From contig CAWUIO010000011.1 of NCBI GenBank assembly GCA_963922455.1, forward strand, positions 23,848-87,847: a DNA stretch of 64,000 nucleotides, written 5' to 3'. This stretch comes from CAWUIO01 sp963922455 (GTDB lineage: Bacteria > Bacteroidota > Bacteroidia > Cytophagales > Microscillaceae). Positions within the stretch are counted from its first letter, which is position 1, and the number at the start of each line of letters is the position of its first letter. Below, in pieces: positions 1 to 8,466 of the stretch. Under the pieces are notes generated by a model. That model was not told where the DNA came from and made no database searches. It was given only the letters and a program-made list of their open reading frames with translations. A program made the translations under genes and the position numbers.

Positions 1-95
1 AATACCTTAGGGCGAAGTATTCCCCGTAAAGATATTAGTGGAAATTAGCTACTGGCTTAGCTTGGTATTTTAAGCCATCTTTAACCTGTTGAACC

Positions 96-2054
96 ATGTT
101 TGAAACCATAGAAAAACGAGCAGGCACTCTCCCATCGCAATTGAATACGCTGAACCAAGGTATTCAGAAAGCCATGGAGGCCTTACTTCAAAAACAAAAA
201 CCGGATGGGCATTGGTGCTTTGAGTTAGAAGCCGATTGTACCATCCCCGCTGAGTACATTTTGATGATGCACTACCTCGGCGAGGAAATTGATACCGTCT
301 TACAAGAAAAAATTGCCGTATACATTCGCCGTCGTCAGAATGAAGAAGGAGGTTGGCCCCTCTATTATGGAGGACTTACCGATATTTCCTGTTCGGTTAA
401 ATCGTATTATGCTTTAAAACTGGCCGGTGATGATCCGGAAGCTCCGCACATGCTCAAAGCCCGCCGGGCTGTATTACAAAGAGGCGGGGCTGCCGCTTCT
501 AATGTCTTTACCCGTATTGCCTTGGCTATGTTTGAGCAATTGCCTTGGCGAGGCGTTCCTTTCATTCCGGTAGAAATCATGTTGCTTCCCCGATGGTTCC
601 CCTTTCATCTTTTGAAAGTGGCTTACTGGTCCCGCACCGTGATGGTGCCCTTATTTATTCTGTGTACCTATCGCGCCAAAGCCCAAAACCCCCAAGGTAC
701 TGGCATTCGGGAGCTGTTCATGAAAGATCCTTGGAAAGAGCGCAAGTACTTTCCGGTGCGGTCCGGACTAAACCGGGCTATTTTAGTTTTGGAGCGCACC
801 GCCTTTAATTTACAAGGGCTTATCCCGGGCTTTGTGCGCAAATTTGCTACCCGCAAGGCTATGGATTGGTTTACCAAGCGCCTCAACGGGCTAGATGGCT
901 TAGGGGCGATCTTCCCGGCAATGGTAAACGCCTACGAGGCCATGCTTTTAAGAGGAATTCCTGAAGACGATCCCCGGGTAAAAACGGCCCGAGAGGCCAT
1001 CGATAAGCTCTTGGTTATCAAAGAAGACGAAGCCTATTGCCAGCCCTGTGTATCCCCGGTTTGGGATACCTTATTGGCAGCATGCTCCTTAGAAGAGACC
1101 GAAGAGCAAATGCCCCACGAATCCTTAGATAAGGCATTTGCGTGGTTACAAGAAAAGCAATTACTAGAAGAAGAAGGCGATTGGAGCCTTTACCGCCCTC
1201 ATATCCCCAAAGGAGGATGGGCCTTCCAGTACAATAATGCCTACTACCCAGACCTAGACGATACAGCCTTTGCGGCGTTTGCCATGGAGCGCTACGACCG
1301 CAAAAAATACCAAGACAATATTTTGGCCGCCGCCCGGTGGATTGCCGGTATGATCTCTAAGAACGGGGGCTTTGCCGCCTTTGATGCAAATAACACCTAT
1401 TATTACCTCAATGAGATTCCCTTTGCCGATCACGGGGCCTTACTAGACCCCCCAACGGCCGATGTGAGCGCCCGCTGCCTGATGCTTTTCGGTAAATTGA
1501 TCCCTGAGTATCCTGAGTTCCGAGAGCCCTTGAAAAAATGTATGGACTACCTTAGCCAAGAGCAAGAAGAAGATGGCTCTTGGTTTGGGCGATGGGGTAC
1601 CAATTATGTCTACGGAACCTGGTCGGTACTCATTGCCTTAGAAGCGGCCGGAGTGCCCAAGGATGACCCTCGGGTCCGAAAAGCAGTACATTTCTTGTTA
1701 TCTGTCCAAAATCCGGATGGGGGTTGGGGAGAAGACAATGATACTTATGAGCCCTTCCGTATGCGGGGCCAAGGGTATTCCAGCACCGCTATACACACCG
1801 CTTGGGCCTTGATTGCCCTTCTCTCGGCCGGGGAAGCCCATTCTGATGCCGTAAGCCAGGGAATAGCCTACCTGCTTGAGCATCAAGCCGAAGACGGGCA
1901 CTGGTACAATAAAGAATACAATGCTCCGGGTTTCCCTCGAGTATTTTATCTGAAATACCACGGATACGACAAGTATTTCCCAATCTGGGCCCTAGGCCGT
2001 TACCGAAAAGAGATCCGGGTAGCTCAGCCCCAAAACAATGGGCAAGAGAGCTAA
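96..2054 (+). CDS. shc: Squalene-hopene cyclase
   Basis: This enzyme cyclises squalene to hopene/diplopterol at the membrane, the committed step of hopanoid synthesis. The 652-residue length is normal for the family. The catalytic DxDD motif is present as D386-L-D-D in the context YPDLDDTAF. Several QW repeats of the Q-x(3)-G-x-W type are visible, for example KPDGHW near residue 40, EEGGW near 85, and EEDGSW, NPDGGW and AEDGHW in the C-terminal third. The C-terminus, with the YNAPGFPRVFYLKYHGYDKY-type sequence, is typical of bacterial SHC rather than oxidosqualene cyclase. It starts at an ATG, and hpnG follows after 9 bp, which supports a hopanoid operon. Nothing is broken. Only 95 bp precede it in the window, so genes upstream in the operon may be cut off. 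Confidence 0.96.
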   Translation: MFETIEKRAGTLPSQLNTLNQGIQKAMEALLQKQKPDGHWCFELEADCTIPAEYILMMHYLGEEIDTVLQEKIAVYIRRRQNEEGGWPLYYGGLTDISCSVKSYYALKLAGDDPEAPHMLKARRAVLQRGGAAASNVFTRIALAMFEQLPWRGVPFIPVEIMLLPRWFPFHLLKVAYWSRTVMVPLFILCTYRAKAQNPQGTGIRELFMKDPWKERKYFPVRSGLNRAILVLERTAFNLQGLIPGFVRKFATRKAMDWFTKRLNGLDGLGAIFPAMVNAYEAMLLRGIPEDDPRVKTAREAIDKLLVIKEDEAYCQPCVSPVWDTLLAACSLEETEEQMPHESLDKAFAWLQEKQLLEEEGDWSLYRPHIPKGGWAFQYNNAYYPDLDDTAFAAFAMERYDRKKYQDNILAAARWIAGMISKNGGFAAFDANNTYYYLNEIPFADHGALLDPPTADVSARCLMLFGKLIPEYPEFREPLKKCMDYLSQEQEEDGSWFGRWGTNYVYGTWSVLIALEAAGVPKDDPRVRKAVHFLLSVQNPDGGWGEDNDTYEPFRMRGQGYSSTAIHTAWALIALLSAGEAHSDAVSQGIAYLLEHQAEDGHWYNKEYNAPGFPRVFYLKYHGYDKYFPIWALGRYRKEIRVAQPQNNGQES

Positions 2055-2063
2055 ATCAGATGT

Positions 2064-2765
2064 ATGAAAGCGGCGATTATCGTTCCGCTTCCTCAGGAAG
2101 CCCAGAGCCTTACAAGGCAAAAACTGACCTTTGGCCAAGTTTTCCCCTTAGCGGAAGACTTGGCTATTTTTCAATCGGGTATGGGGCCCCAAGCCATTGA
2201 GCAAGCGGTGCGTACCTTAGCCTCGCAACAATACACCCACCTCCTTAGTTGGGGTACCGCGGTGGGCTTATCGCCAGAAATTCAGGTGGGCGATATCCTC
2301 TTACCGGAGTACATTACAGATACCCACGGGAAAAAATGGCCTATTTCACCAGCTTGGTTTCAGGAAGTTGAGCCCCTTGTTAAAAAATTGCCCCAATGCC
2401 ATAAGGGGCCTATGGCCGGAGCCGAAGTGCTCTTACATACCCAAGAAGATAAGCAGGTACTGTATCAACAGACGGGAGCATTGGCCGCCGATATGGAAAG
2501 TTTGGCCCTTGCCCAAGCAGCCCAAAAGCATCAATTAGAATTTTTGGTGATAAGAGCCGTTTCGGATACTCAGGACATGCGCCTCCCCCGCCCTGTTATC
2601 CAAGCTTTGGATGAGCGGGGTAACTTGCAGGTCCTTAAATTTTTGGGTGGATTGGCTCGTTACCCCCAGGACATCCTCCCTCTAATCAAGTTGGCTCGAG
2701 GTTTTTTTCGGGCCCGTAAAAGTCTTAAACTAGTAGCCTATACTCTTTGGCAAATCAAACCTTAA
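2064..2765 (+). CDS. hpnG: Hopanoid-associated phosphorylase/nucleosidase HpnG
   Basis: This is a member of the PNP/UDP phosphorylase superfamily. In hopanoid producers the family member next to shc removes adenine from adenosylhopane on the way to ribosylhopane and bacteriohopanetetrol. Visible features are the N-terminal strand MKAAIIVPLPQEAQSL, a glycine-rich GMGP turn near residue 39, the GTAVGLSPEIQVGDILLPE stretch, and the ADMESLALAQAA motif. The ME pair in that motif is the ribose-binding element of this fold and is followed by RAVSDT. Length 233 is usual. The 9 bp gap after shc and the pathway link make HpnG more likely than a housekeeping MTA/SAH nucleosidase, although the fold alone cannot separate them. 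The substrate is inferred from context. Confidence 0.8.
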   Translation: MKAAIIVPLPQEAQSLTRQKLTFGQVFPLAEDLAIFQSGMGPQAIEQAVRTLASQQYTHLLSWGTAVGLSPEIQVGDILLPEYITDTHGKKWPISPAWFQEVEPLVKKLPQCHKGPMAGAEVLLHTQEDKQVLYQQTGALAADMESLALAQAAQKHQLEFLVIRAVSDTQDMRLPRPVIQALDERGNLQVLKFLGGLARYPQDILPLIKLARGFFRARKSLKLVAYTLWQIKP

Positions 2766-2783
2766 CGATTCGGATATTAACCC

Positions 2784-3197
2784 ATGGATGAAAGCAAAAA
2801 CGTCGATTATTTCAATCAGATCAGCAAAGAAAAATTTCCGGCTTACCTTGGCATCGAGATTACCCAAGTAAAGCCCGGCGAGCTTCGGGCCAAAATGAAG
2901 ATCCAGCCCCAGTTTTTTGCCCCCAATGGATTCGTACACGCGGGGAGCATCGTTACCCTTGCCGACACCTTGGCGGGCTATGCTACCGTCGCTCACCTTC
3001 CGGAGGGGGCTAAAGCCTTCACGACCCTGGAGCTTAAAAGCAATTTTTTAGGGGCAGCCCGGGAGGGCGATTTGGAAGCCATTGCTATTCCTGAGCATAC
3101 TGGGCGTAGCACCCATGTGTGGCAAGTTTCTGTGTACCACGCCGAAAAGCAGAAAAAAGTAGCCTTTTTTACGTGTACCCAATTGGTGATTTACTAG
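2784..3197 (+). CDS. PaaI-type hotdog thioesterase
   Basis: This small (137-residue) single-domain hotdog-fold protein belongs to the PaaI/YdiI acyl-CoA thioesterase group. The diagnostic stretch is FVHAGSIVTLADTLAGYA (about residues 50-67), corresponding to the family pattern N-x-x-G-x-V-H-G-G-x-x-x-x-L-A-D, followed by the strand TLELKSNFLGAAREGDLEA. It would hydrolyse an acyl-CoA in the cytoplasm; the acyl group cannot be told. It follows hpnG by 18 bp on the same strand, so it may be co-transcribed, but a hopanoid role is not known. The last base of its TAG stop codon is also the first base of repeat copy A, so the transcript must run into that element. Confidence 0.82.
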   Translation: MDESKNVDYFNQISKEKFPAYLGIEITQVKPGELRAKMKIQPQFFAPNGFVHAGSIVTLADTLAGYATVAHLPEGAKAFTTLELKSNFLGAAREGDLEAIAIPEHTGRSTHVWQVSVYHAEKQKKVAFFTCTQLVIY

Positions 3198-3325
3198 GGG
3201 CTGCCCCCGGCTATCCCGTTTTGTGCTGTCAATCCACTTAATTAGCGCCGGGGTCGGGCTTTCGCTACTCGCCTGCTCCCCAACGGCCAGCGGCGGGCTC
3301 AAACAGGCCGCTCTATCCCTCAGCC
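3197..3325 (-). repeat. Intergenic hairpin element, copy A
   Basis: Full-length copy, 129 bp, in reverse orientation: the hairpin end GGGGCTGCCCCC is at the left and the conserved end (reverse complement of GGCTGAGGGATAGAGCGGC) is at 3325. It carries the exact core GCGAGTAGCGAAAGCCCG on the minus strand. The arms CCCCGGC and GCCGGGG close a loop of about 33 nt. The left end overlaps the thioesterase stop codon by one base. It belongs to the subfamily with CCAGCGGCGG (plus-strand reading). Confidence 0.88.
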
Positions 3326-3333
3326 GATTTTGA

Positions 3334-3371
3334 GAACCGGGATACGGGATTTGGGAACCGGGATACGGGAT
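3334..3371. repeat. Two-copy 21-bp tandem repeat beside copy A
   Basis: The 17-mer GAACCGGGATACGGGAT occurs at 3334-3350 and again at 3355-3371, giving a period of 21 bp. It lies 8 bp outside the conserved end of copy A. A related GGGAACCGGGA lies just outside the same end of copy H near 37416. Function unknown. Confidence 0.75.
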
Positions 3372-3631
3372 GTCTTAGCCTAAAATAATATCCTGCTCGG
3401 CTGCAAATGTTTTGCGCTCGCATCTTTCTGGCATATGTAATGCCCTTTTGGCAATTCAATATGCGGAGGGGCATGACAAATTCCCGATAAAATACTGGAC
3501 CTGCCGATCCTTTCCCCATTTTAGGTATCTTTTGCCCGAAAAGAGTCAGGCGTATCACCCATACTCCTTAGCAAAAACATGGTACATGGGCTGCCGCATA
3601 ATCTACCTCTCTCATCTCACTTCTGAATAAA
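3372..3631. other. Gene-free spacer between copies A and B
   Basis: About 260 bp with no convincing gene. A 72-codon open frame at 3412-3630 has no recognisable domain and no start context, and I do not call it. No clear terminator, RNA gene or promoter was seen. Confidence 0.5.
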
Positions 3632-3769
3632 GGCTTAGGGATGGAAGCCCGAAGGGGCGAGACCGAAGGGGCCTGAGGGTGGGCCGGCTCGCGGCAGAGC
3701 CCGACAGCCCGACCGGCGCGGGCAGATTTGGACAGAATTTGCTCATACCTGTTCGCGCCGGGAAGCCCC
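3632..3769 (+). repeat. Intergenic hairpin element, copy B (divergent)
   Basis: 138 bp, forward: it starts GGCTTAGGGATGGAAGCCCG and ends GGGAAGCCCC. The core is diverged, but the terminal hairpin is intact: CCGGCGCG at 3713-3720 pairs perfectly with CGCGCCGG at 3754-3761. The hairpin end lies 5 bp from the stop codon of the leftward caspase gene. The first 35 bases closely resemble copy O at the right edge, so B and O form a subfamily. Confidence 0.82.
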
Positions 3770-3774
3770 AGATT

Positions 3775-5637
3775 TTATTTTTTTAAGTAGAAGATAAACT
3801 CCCCTCCTTCGTCGCCTACATTTTTTAAGTGGCTGCCAATAGGCGTTTGGTCGGAATTATTGGCTACGGAAACTTTTACATAATTGACCAACTCAGATAC
3901 GGGCACTTTGGCTTTTTGGTTTTCTTGTAAAAACTTGATAAAGTACTGGGCAAAGGGACTGTTTTTGCCTTCTCGCCCATCGGAGACAAACTCCAAGCGG
4001 CCCGAGGTTAAGGCCCAACGGGATTTGTATTGCTCTACGTTTTCAACGTAGCCCCGGCTGGCTTGACTAAACAGGGCGCCCGAAAAACAGGCATCGGCTA
4101 CCAAAAATATGTGCTTGGCCGGGATGGCTTTGATATATTTGAGCAGGGTAGAGTTGGGAAGGTATTCGGTTTCCTCACCTTTGTGGGCATCCACCGGAAT
4201 CCAGTAGCCTTCGTCTAAATCGGCATCGTAGTAGCCGTGGCCGGAAAAATAAATTAAAAGGTTATCGCGGGAGCTCATTTCTTTGCGGACTTCGGCCAGT
4301 TTGTCTAATATGTTTTTGCCGGTAGCTCCATCATTATAGACCTCCACCATATAATCGGGCTCAAAGGTGTACTTACTAAGCAGGAGGTTTTTGACATCTG
4401 AGGCATCTTTGTTGGCATTGCTAAGCTGATTCCAGTATTTGTAATCATCTATGGCAATCAAGAGTAGGTAATTGCTCCCTTGTTCGGTGACGTCAAACTC
4501 TAAATCTTCGGAGGCCCCGTGTTCTAATTTTTCGTTATCGTCGGGATCGGGGTCTATACCTCCTTGGTCTTTATTGTCTTTGATTTTATCTCCCTTGTCT
4601 TGAGGAAGCCTCGTATTGCTTACTTGAGGGCCATCGGCTCTTTGCCAGATAATCAAGCGGTGGTCGGTGGCGCCAGAGGCCACAAAACTTTGATCGGGGC
4701 TAAATTTTACGTCCATAGCAAAGCCACCGTGTACTTTTATATTGTCTACTAGCTCCAACTGCCCTTCCCGGAAACGGTAGGTACGAAAGCCACTTTGTTG
4801 GGTGCAGCTCCAGTATTTTCCTTCGGGGTCGAAGTCGGCCTGGCGAATAGAGACCTCATCCAGGAGAATCCGGTTTAATGTATCATAGCCTTTTTTATTG
4901 CGTTTAAACGGAAACACGGTACGGCTTTGGGCGGCCAAGAAGTAGTCGCCACTGGGGTGGAAATCGACACAAGCCAGGCTGGGCATATTGCCATAGTAGG
5001 CATTGCGGGTGAAATTGCCCTTTTTGATATTGTAAATCAAGACACCATTTCCGACGGCAACCAAACTTTTACCATCCGGGCTCAGCTTGATCTCATTAAT
5101 CCGCTTCATTTCGGTATCGCTGTAATCGAGAGATTGATGCTTAACAAATTCGCCATCTACTCGCTTCCAGACAATCATTTGGGTGTCATCTCCCGCGGAA
5201 ATGAGGTATTGGGCATCGGCGGTGAGGGCTAAGCTGTTGACATAGCTTTTATGGGCGATCATTTTTTGAACCAAACGTTTTTGCTTCAAGTCATAGACGG
5301 CAATGTCTCCATAGTCTTGATATTTTCCAAAGACCATAAAGCTTTCGTCGGGAGCAAAAACGGTGGTCCCTCCTGCTACCCGGGGCTGGCCTTGGTATTG
5401 CCAGATTTTGACAAAGTTACGATCGTATAAAAAGATCGCATTGTCCACATTGGTAACACTCATGTAATTACGTTGGGGAGAGAAGTTGATATCTAGGATA
5501 TTGGCTTCATAATCTTGCAAGACTTTATATTCGGTAAGCAAGAACCCCTGTGCTTTCAAGTTAGCACTAAAAATTATGCCTGCCCATGCCATCAATACTA
5601 GGCATTTGAGGGAGAAGTTGGTAAATCTAGTTTGCAT
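3775..5637 (-). CDS. Secreted WD40 repeat - caspase (peptidase C14) protein
   Basis: This 620-residue protein has an N-terminal signal peptide (hydrophobic LKCLVLMAWAGIIFSANLKAQ). About residues 40-340 contain WD40-like blades, e.g. ILDINFSPQRNYMSV, HKSYVNSLALTADAQYLISA and VKFSPDQSFVASGATDHRLI. A low-complexity acidic linker of about 30 residues follows, then a C-terminal caspase-like domain. The catalytic dyad is visible: H467 in YFSGHGYYDAD and C517 in VADACFSG. The domain therefore looks catalytically intact and should act as a cysteine endopeptidase outside the cytoplasm, probably with Arg/Lys-type metacaspase-like specificity, which I infer only from the family. It is a single gene facing copy B at its 3' end. 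Its promoter region is shared with the divergent 5.8 kb unit. Confidence 0.9.
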   Translation of the reverse strand: MQTRFTNFSLKCLVLMAWAGIIFSANLKAQGFLLTEYKVLQDYEANILDINFSPQRNYMSVTNVDNAIFLYDRNFVKIWQYQGQPRVAGGTTVFAPDESFMVFGKYQDYGDIAVYDLKQKRLVQKMIAHKSYVNSLALTADAQYLISAGDDTQMIVWKRVDGEFVKHQSLDYSDTEMKRINEIKLSPDGKSLVAVGNGVLIYNIKKGNFTRNAYYGNMPSLACVDFHPSGDYFLAAQSRTVFPFKRNKKGYDTLNRILLDEVSIRQADFDPEGKYWSCTQQSGFRTYRFREGQLELVDNIKVHGGFAMDVKFSPDQSFVASGATDHRLIIWQRADGPQVSNTRLPQDKGDKIKDNKDQGGIDPDPDDNEKLEHGASEDLEFDVTEQGSNYLLLIAIDDYKYWNQLSNANKDASDVKNLLLSKYTFEPDYMVEVYNDGATGKNILDKLAEVRKEMSSRDNLLIYFSGHGYYDADLDEGYWIPVDAHKGEETEYLPNSTLLKYIKAIPAKHIFLVADACFSGALFSQASRGYVENVEQYKSRWALTSGRLEFVSDGREGKNSPFAQYFIKFLQENQKAKVPVSELVNYVKVSVANNSDQTPIGSHLKNVGDEGGEFIFYLKK

Positions 5638-5732
5638 ACGAACGAAAATTTAGACAAAAATTAAGATATACACCTTTTGAAGGTACGGGAAAGTCTCTAC
5701 AATGTTAAAAGACTTTAAATTGAATACTCCGG

Positions 5733-5764
5733 TTTGTAAAATTGTTACAAAAGAATTTACTTTG
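5733..5764 (+). promoter_or_regulatory. Bacteroidota-type promoter of the 5.8 kb unit
   Basis: A -33 box TTTG (5733-5736) is separated by 20 bp from a -7 box TTACTTTG (5757-5764), one mismatch from TAnnTTTG. The TTTG of the -7 box lies inside the palindrome at 5759-5775. Confidence 0.6.
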
Positions 5765-5775
5765 AATTACAAAGT
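5759..5775. promoter_or_regulatory. Palindromic operator ACTTTG-N5-CAAAGT, first copy
   Basis: Perfect 6-bp inverted repeat ACTTTG AATTA CAAAGT followed by GCTTTTTA. It covers the -7 box and ends 30 bp before the start codon at 5806. The same palindrome, with matching downstream bases RCTTTTTA, recurs at 6855-6871. The winged-helix protein encoded between the two sites is the obvious candidate ligand. Confidence 0.7.
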
Positions 5776-5805
5776 GCTTTTTAAACCACACGAGGGAAAG
5801 AAGAT

Positions 5806-6450
5806 ATGAAGAATCCTGAGCATCCTATGGAAACTTTGAGCGAGATACGCTCTTTGATGGAAAGATCTACTAAGTTTTTGTCTTTAAGCGGCTTATCGGG
5901 TATAGCGGCCGGTTTAATAGCCTTGGCTGGCGTATTGACTGGGGCGGCGTATTTAGGCATCTCCCCGTGGGGTACCGATTTGTACACGCTGCTCAAGTCG
6001 GGTGGTCCAGCCTTGGAACCGGTACGTTGGTTGATGGTTGGCGACGCAATCTTAATGATGAGTTTATCTGTGGGGTTTAGTACGTATTTCTGTTATCGTA
6101 AAGCTTGCCGAGCGGGGGTGAAATTATTAGATAGAAGTGGGTATCGCTTGGCTTACAATCTGGGATTGCCCTTGCTAGCCGGTGGTTTGTTTTGTATGAT
6201 CATGCTATTTGGAGAGTATCCAGAGTTGGTTCCATCCCTTAGTCTCATATTTTACGGGATGGCTCTATTGAATGCCTCCAAATATACCTTGGGAGAGATC
6301 CGGGTTCTAGGTTTGGGAGAAATTGGCCTGGGATTGATAGCTGGATTTAGCCCGGCACATGGCTTGTTGTTTTGGACGCTTGGATTTTCCTTGTTTCATA
6401 TTTTTTATGGGGCGTGGATGTATCAGCGATATGACTATCAGCACGCTTAA
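5806..6450 (+). CDS. Polytopic membrane protein of unknown function
   Basis: This 214-residue protein is mostly hydrophobic, with about six membrane segments after a short cytoplasmic N-terminus (METLSEIRSLMERSTKFLS). Segments are visible around LSGIAAGLIALAGVLTG, LMVGDAILMMSLSVGF, LGLPLLAGGLFCMIMLF, LSLIFYGMALLNA, LGEIGLGLIAGFSPAHG and LFWTLGFSLFHIFYG. I recognise no named family with certainty. It is the first gene of a unit that continues with a winged-helix regulator 60 bp downstream, and its promoter carries the palindromic operator. A second in-frame ATG at 5827 is possible. The arrangement suggests an autoregulated membrane-stress or permeability unit, which is inference. Confidence 0.75.
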   Translation: MKNPEHPMETLSEIRSLMERSTKFLSLSGLSGIAAGLIALAGVLTGAAYLGISPWGTDLYTLLKSGGPALEPVRWLMVGDAILMMSLSVGFSTYFCYRKACRAGVKLLDRSGYRLAYNLGLPLLAGGLFCMIMLFGEYPELVPSLSLIFYGMALLNASKYTLGEIRVLGLGEIGLGLIAGFSPAHGLLFWTLGFSLFHIFYGAWMYQRYDYQHA

Positions 6451-6510
6451 GACAAAAATTGACACACGATTAGCCATAAAGGCAGCCTATTAATCTATTT
6501 TATCTCCCCT

Positions 6511-6837
6511 ATGAAAAAAAGCAGTAGCAGTATTATAGACGGCTTGAATGAATTATTTAACAGCAAAGTAAAAGTGGGGATCATGGCCATCTTAGTAGTA
6601 AATGATTGGGTTGATTTTAAATCGCTTAAAGAGTTACTCGATCTAAGTGATGGGAACCTGGCCAGTCATGTCAAGGCGCTGGAAGCCAATAATTGTATAC
6701 AAGTAAAAAAAGAATTTGTAGGTAAAAAGCCACGCACTTCCTATAAATGCACCCTTGAGGGGCGTCAAGCTTTCCAAGATCATTTGAATGCTTTGGAGGA
6801 GTTGTTAAATCATCAGGCTATACGATTGAAGAAATAA
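6511..6837 (+). CDS. Winged-helix transcriptional regulator (HTH_27/MarR-like)
   Basis: This is a 108-residue, single-domain DNA-binding protein. The sequence matches the winged-helix group often labelled HTH_27: an N-terminal helix LNELFNSKVKVGIMAILV, the HTH SLKELLDLSDGNLASHVKAL, a wing with KKEFVGKKPRTSYKCT, and a C-terminal helix EGRQAFQDHLNALEELL for dimerisation. There is no effector domain. It probably binds as a dimer to the ACTTTG-N5-CAAAGT palindromes that overlap the -7 boxes before 5806 and 6883, repressing both promoters. The binding target is inferred from position and symmetry, and the inducing signal is not visible. Confidence 0.85.
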   Translation: MKKSSSSIIDGLNELFNSKVKVGIMAILVVNDWVDFKSLKELLDLSDGNLASHVKALEANNCIQVKKEFVGKKPRTSYKCTLEGRQAFQDHLNALEELLNHQAIRLKK

Positions 6838-6852
6838 AAAAAATTTAAACAT

Positions 6853-6860
6853 TAACTTTG
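6853..6860 (+). promoter_or_regulatory. -7 box of the 6.9 kb gene
   Basis: TAACTTTG matches TAnnTTTG exactly and lies 22 bp before the ATG at 6883. Its last six bases are the left arm of the second operator. A convincing -33 box at the usual spacing was not seen. Confidence 0.55.
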
Positions 6861-6871
6861 CAATTCAAAGT
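6855..6871. promoter_or_regulatory. Palindromic operator ACTTTG-N5-CAAAGT, second copy
   Basis: ACTTTG CAATT CAAAGT followed by ACTTTTTA, the same architecture and flank as the site at 5759-5775. It ends 11 bp before the start codon, between the regulator gene and the large membrane protein. Confidence 0.7.
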
Positions 6872-6882
6872 ACTTTTTAGCT

Positions 6883-8466
6883 ATGAAAAAGAAACATCTT
6901 TACTTATTGGTCTTGCTAGGAATTTACCACGTTCTCTTCTGGGGGGAGGATTTTGGAATTAATTTGGGGATATTTCACCTGGTATGGTTAGGTGTGTGGG
7001 TACGATTTTACCCAAGTTCTTTTCTGTTTGGTTTTACCCGTATGGGTTTGTTAGGAACGACTGTAGCCGCGGTTTTCGGGGTTTTGCATCATTCCACGAT
7101 TAGTTACATAGCCTATTTTGCTTCGTTTGCTGTAACGACCGTGTACTTGCACGCTCCTATATTAAAGTCACTTACCTATGGATTACGCTATGCGGTCCAT
7201 GATTATTGGCAAGCCCTCAAGCTTGTATTTACCTGGAATCGTATATCTGGGCACTCGCTTAGGCAGGAGCTTTTACATAAAGGAGAAAAGGGCTACAAAT
7301 CATTGGTTTATAAAGTCTGGGGTACAAAATCCTGGCAAAGGGTCTTGCACGTGAGTATTTTCCCTTTACTTTTCTTTGGAATCTTTCTGTTTTTATACCG
7401 CATCGCCAATCCTGATTTTGCCTATTTAATTGACCACGCTTGGTTGAAGCTGCAAGATAGTCTGTACAATTTCTTTACGTATATCAGTATTGAATATATA
7501 GTCTTTATAAGTGCTGGCTTTATTTGGATAGGTCTTAGTCTTTATCACCGATATCATGCGGCGTTTTCTATCCGGGAGGCCTTATGTTCTGAGCTATTAC
7601 TCAGAAGCAGAAAGGATTACAAGGGAAGCGGCATTTTATTGCCTATGAATGAGCTAACTCAAGAGTACCGCACGGCTATCTTGACATTTGGGCTATTAAA
7701 TATACTCTTATGTTTGGTAAACCTCACAGATGTAGGATACATCTGGATATCATTTGACCCCAGGCAGGTGAATGACCTCACAGGTATGGTACACCGTGGC
7801 ACCTATGTGCTCATTTTCAGTATTTTATTGTCCATGTTTTTGGTTTTGTACTGGTTTAGGGCCAATTTAAACTTTTATCCCAGAGGGAAAATACTCCGTA
7901 GATTGGCCTTAGTTTGGATTTACCAGAATGCTTTTTTGGCTTTATCTGTGGGATTAAGAACGTACTACTACATTGCCGAACAGGGTATGGCTTACAAAAG
8001 GCTCGGGGTATTATTATTTTTAGTGCTGACCCTGTTTGGCTTATTTAGCTTAATAGTAAAAGTACGTGACCGAAAATCTTTATATTTTGTTTGGAAGTAT
8101 AACAGCTGGGCAGCCTATATCATGCTGATTGCGATGAGTACCATAGATTGGGATATGATGATCGTACGATACAATTTAGATCACGTCACCAGGAAAGGGA
8201 GAGTAGCCGATGGATTTACCATGAGTCGGGCTCCTAAGACACTAAGGCTGGTGTATCCTTACCTAAAAAATCAAGATCCGGAAAAACTAGGCACTATTTC
8301 TTCATCAGATTTTGTTTATGATACAAGAATTCCAGAATTTATTGAAAAATTTGAAAAAAAATCTTGGAAATCATGGAATTACTCAGAATATGTTACGTAT
8401 ATGTACTTAAAAGAGGTTTTACAAGATGATTTAAGCTTGGCAAACAGCGAAACGAATACGCATTGA
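6883..8466 (+). CDS. DUF4153/DUF4173-like polytopic membrane protein
   Basis: This 527-residue integral membrane protein has about a dozen hydrophobic segments from residue 5 to about 420 and a soluble C-terminal tail of about 110 residues. The block LRTYYYIAEQGMAYKRLGVLLFLVLTLFGL and the later YNLDHVTRKGRVADGFTMSR stretch resemble the DUF4153/DUF4173 family, from memory of that family's conserved R-x-x-Y-x-x-x-x-G-x-x-x-x-R core. The family's function is unknown. It stands behind its own TAACTTTG promoter and operator, just after the regulator gene, so it is likely a second target of the same regulator. The C-terminal 40 codons are lysine- and serine-rich and more AT-rich than the rest. Confidence 0.7.
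   Translation: MKKKHLYLLVLLGIYHVLFWGEDFGINLGIFHLVWLGVWVRFYPSSFLFGFTRMGLLGTTVAAVFGVLHHSTISYIAYFASFAVTTVYLHAPILKSLTYGLRYAVHDYWQALKLVFTWNRISGHSLRQELLHKGEKGYKSLVYKVWGTKSWQRVLHVSIFPLLFFGIFLFLYRIANPDFAYLIDHAWLKLQDSLYNFFTYISIEYIVFISAGFIWIGLSLYHRYHAAFSIREALCSELLLRSRKDYKGSGILLPMNELTQEYRTAILTFGLLNILLCLVNLTDVGYIWISFDPRQVNDLTGMVHRGTYVLIFSILLSMFLVLYWFRANLNFYPRGKILRRLALVWIYQNAFLALSVGLRTYYYIAEQGMAYKRLGVLLFLVLTLFGLFSLIVKVRDRKSLYFVWKYNSWAAYIMLIAMSTIDWDMMIVRYNLDHVTRKGRVADGFTMSRAPKTLRLVYPYLKNQDPEKLGTISSSDFVYDTRIPEFIEKFEKKSWKSWNYSEYVTYMYLKEVLQDDLSLANSETNTH

Noticed and set aside
1698..1983. Antisense open frames within shc
   Set aside because: They are shadows of a strongly conserved coding gene on the other strand.
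3412..3630. 72-codon open frame between copies A and B
   Set aside because: No recognisable domain, no promoter or start signal, and composition like the surrounding spacer.
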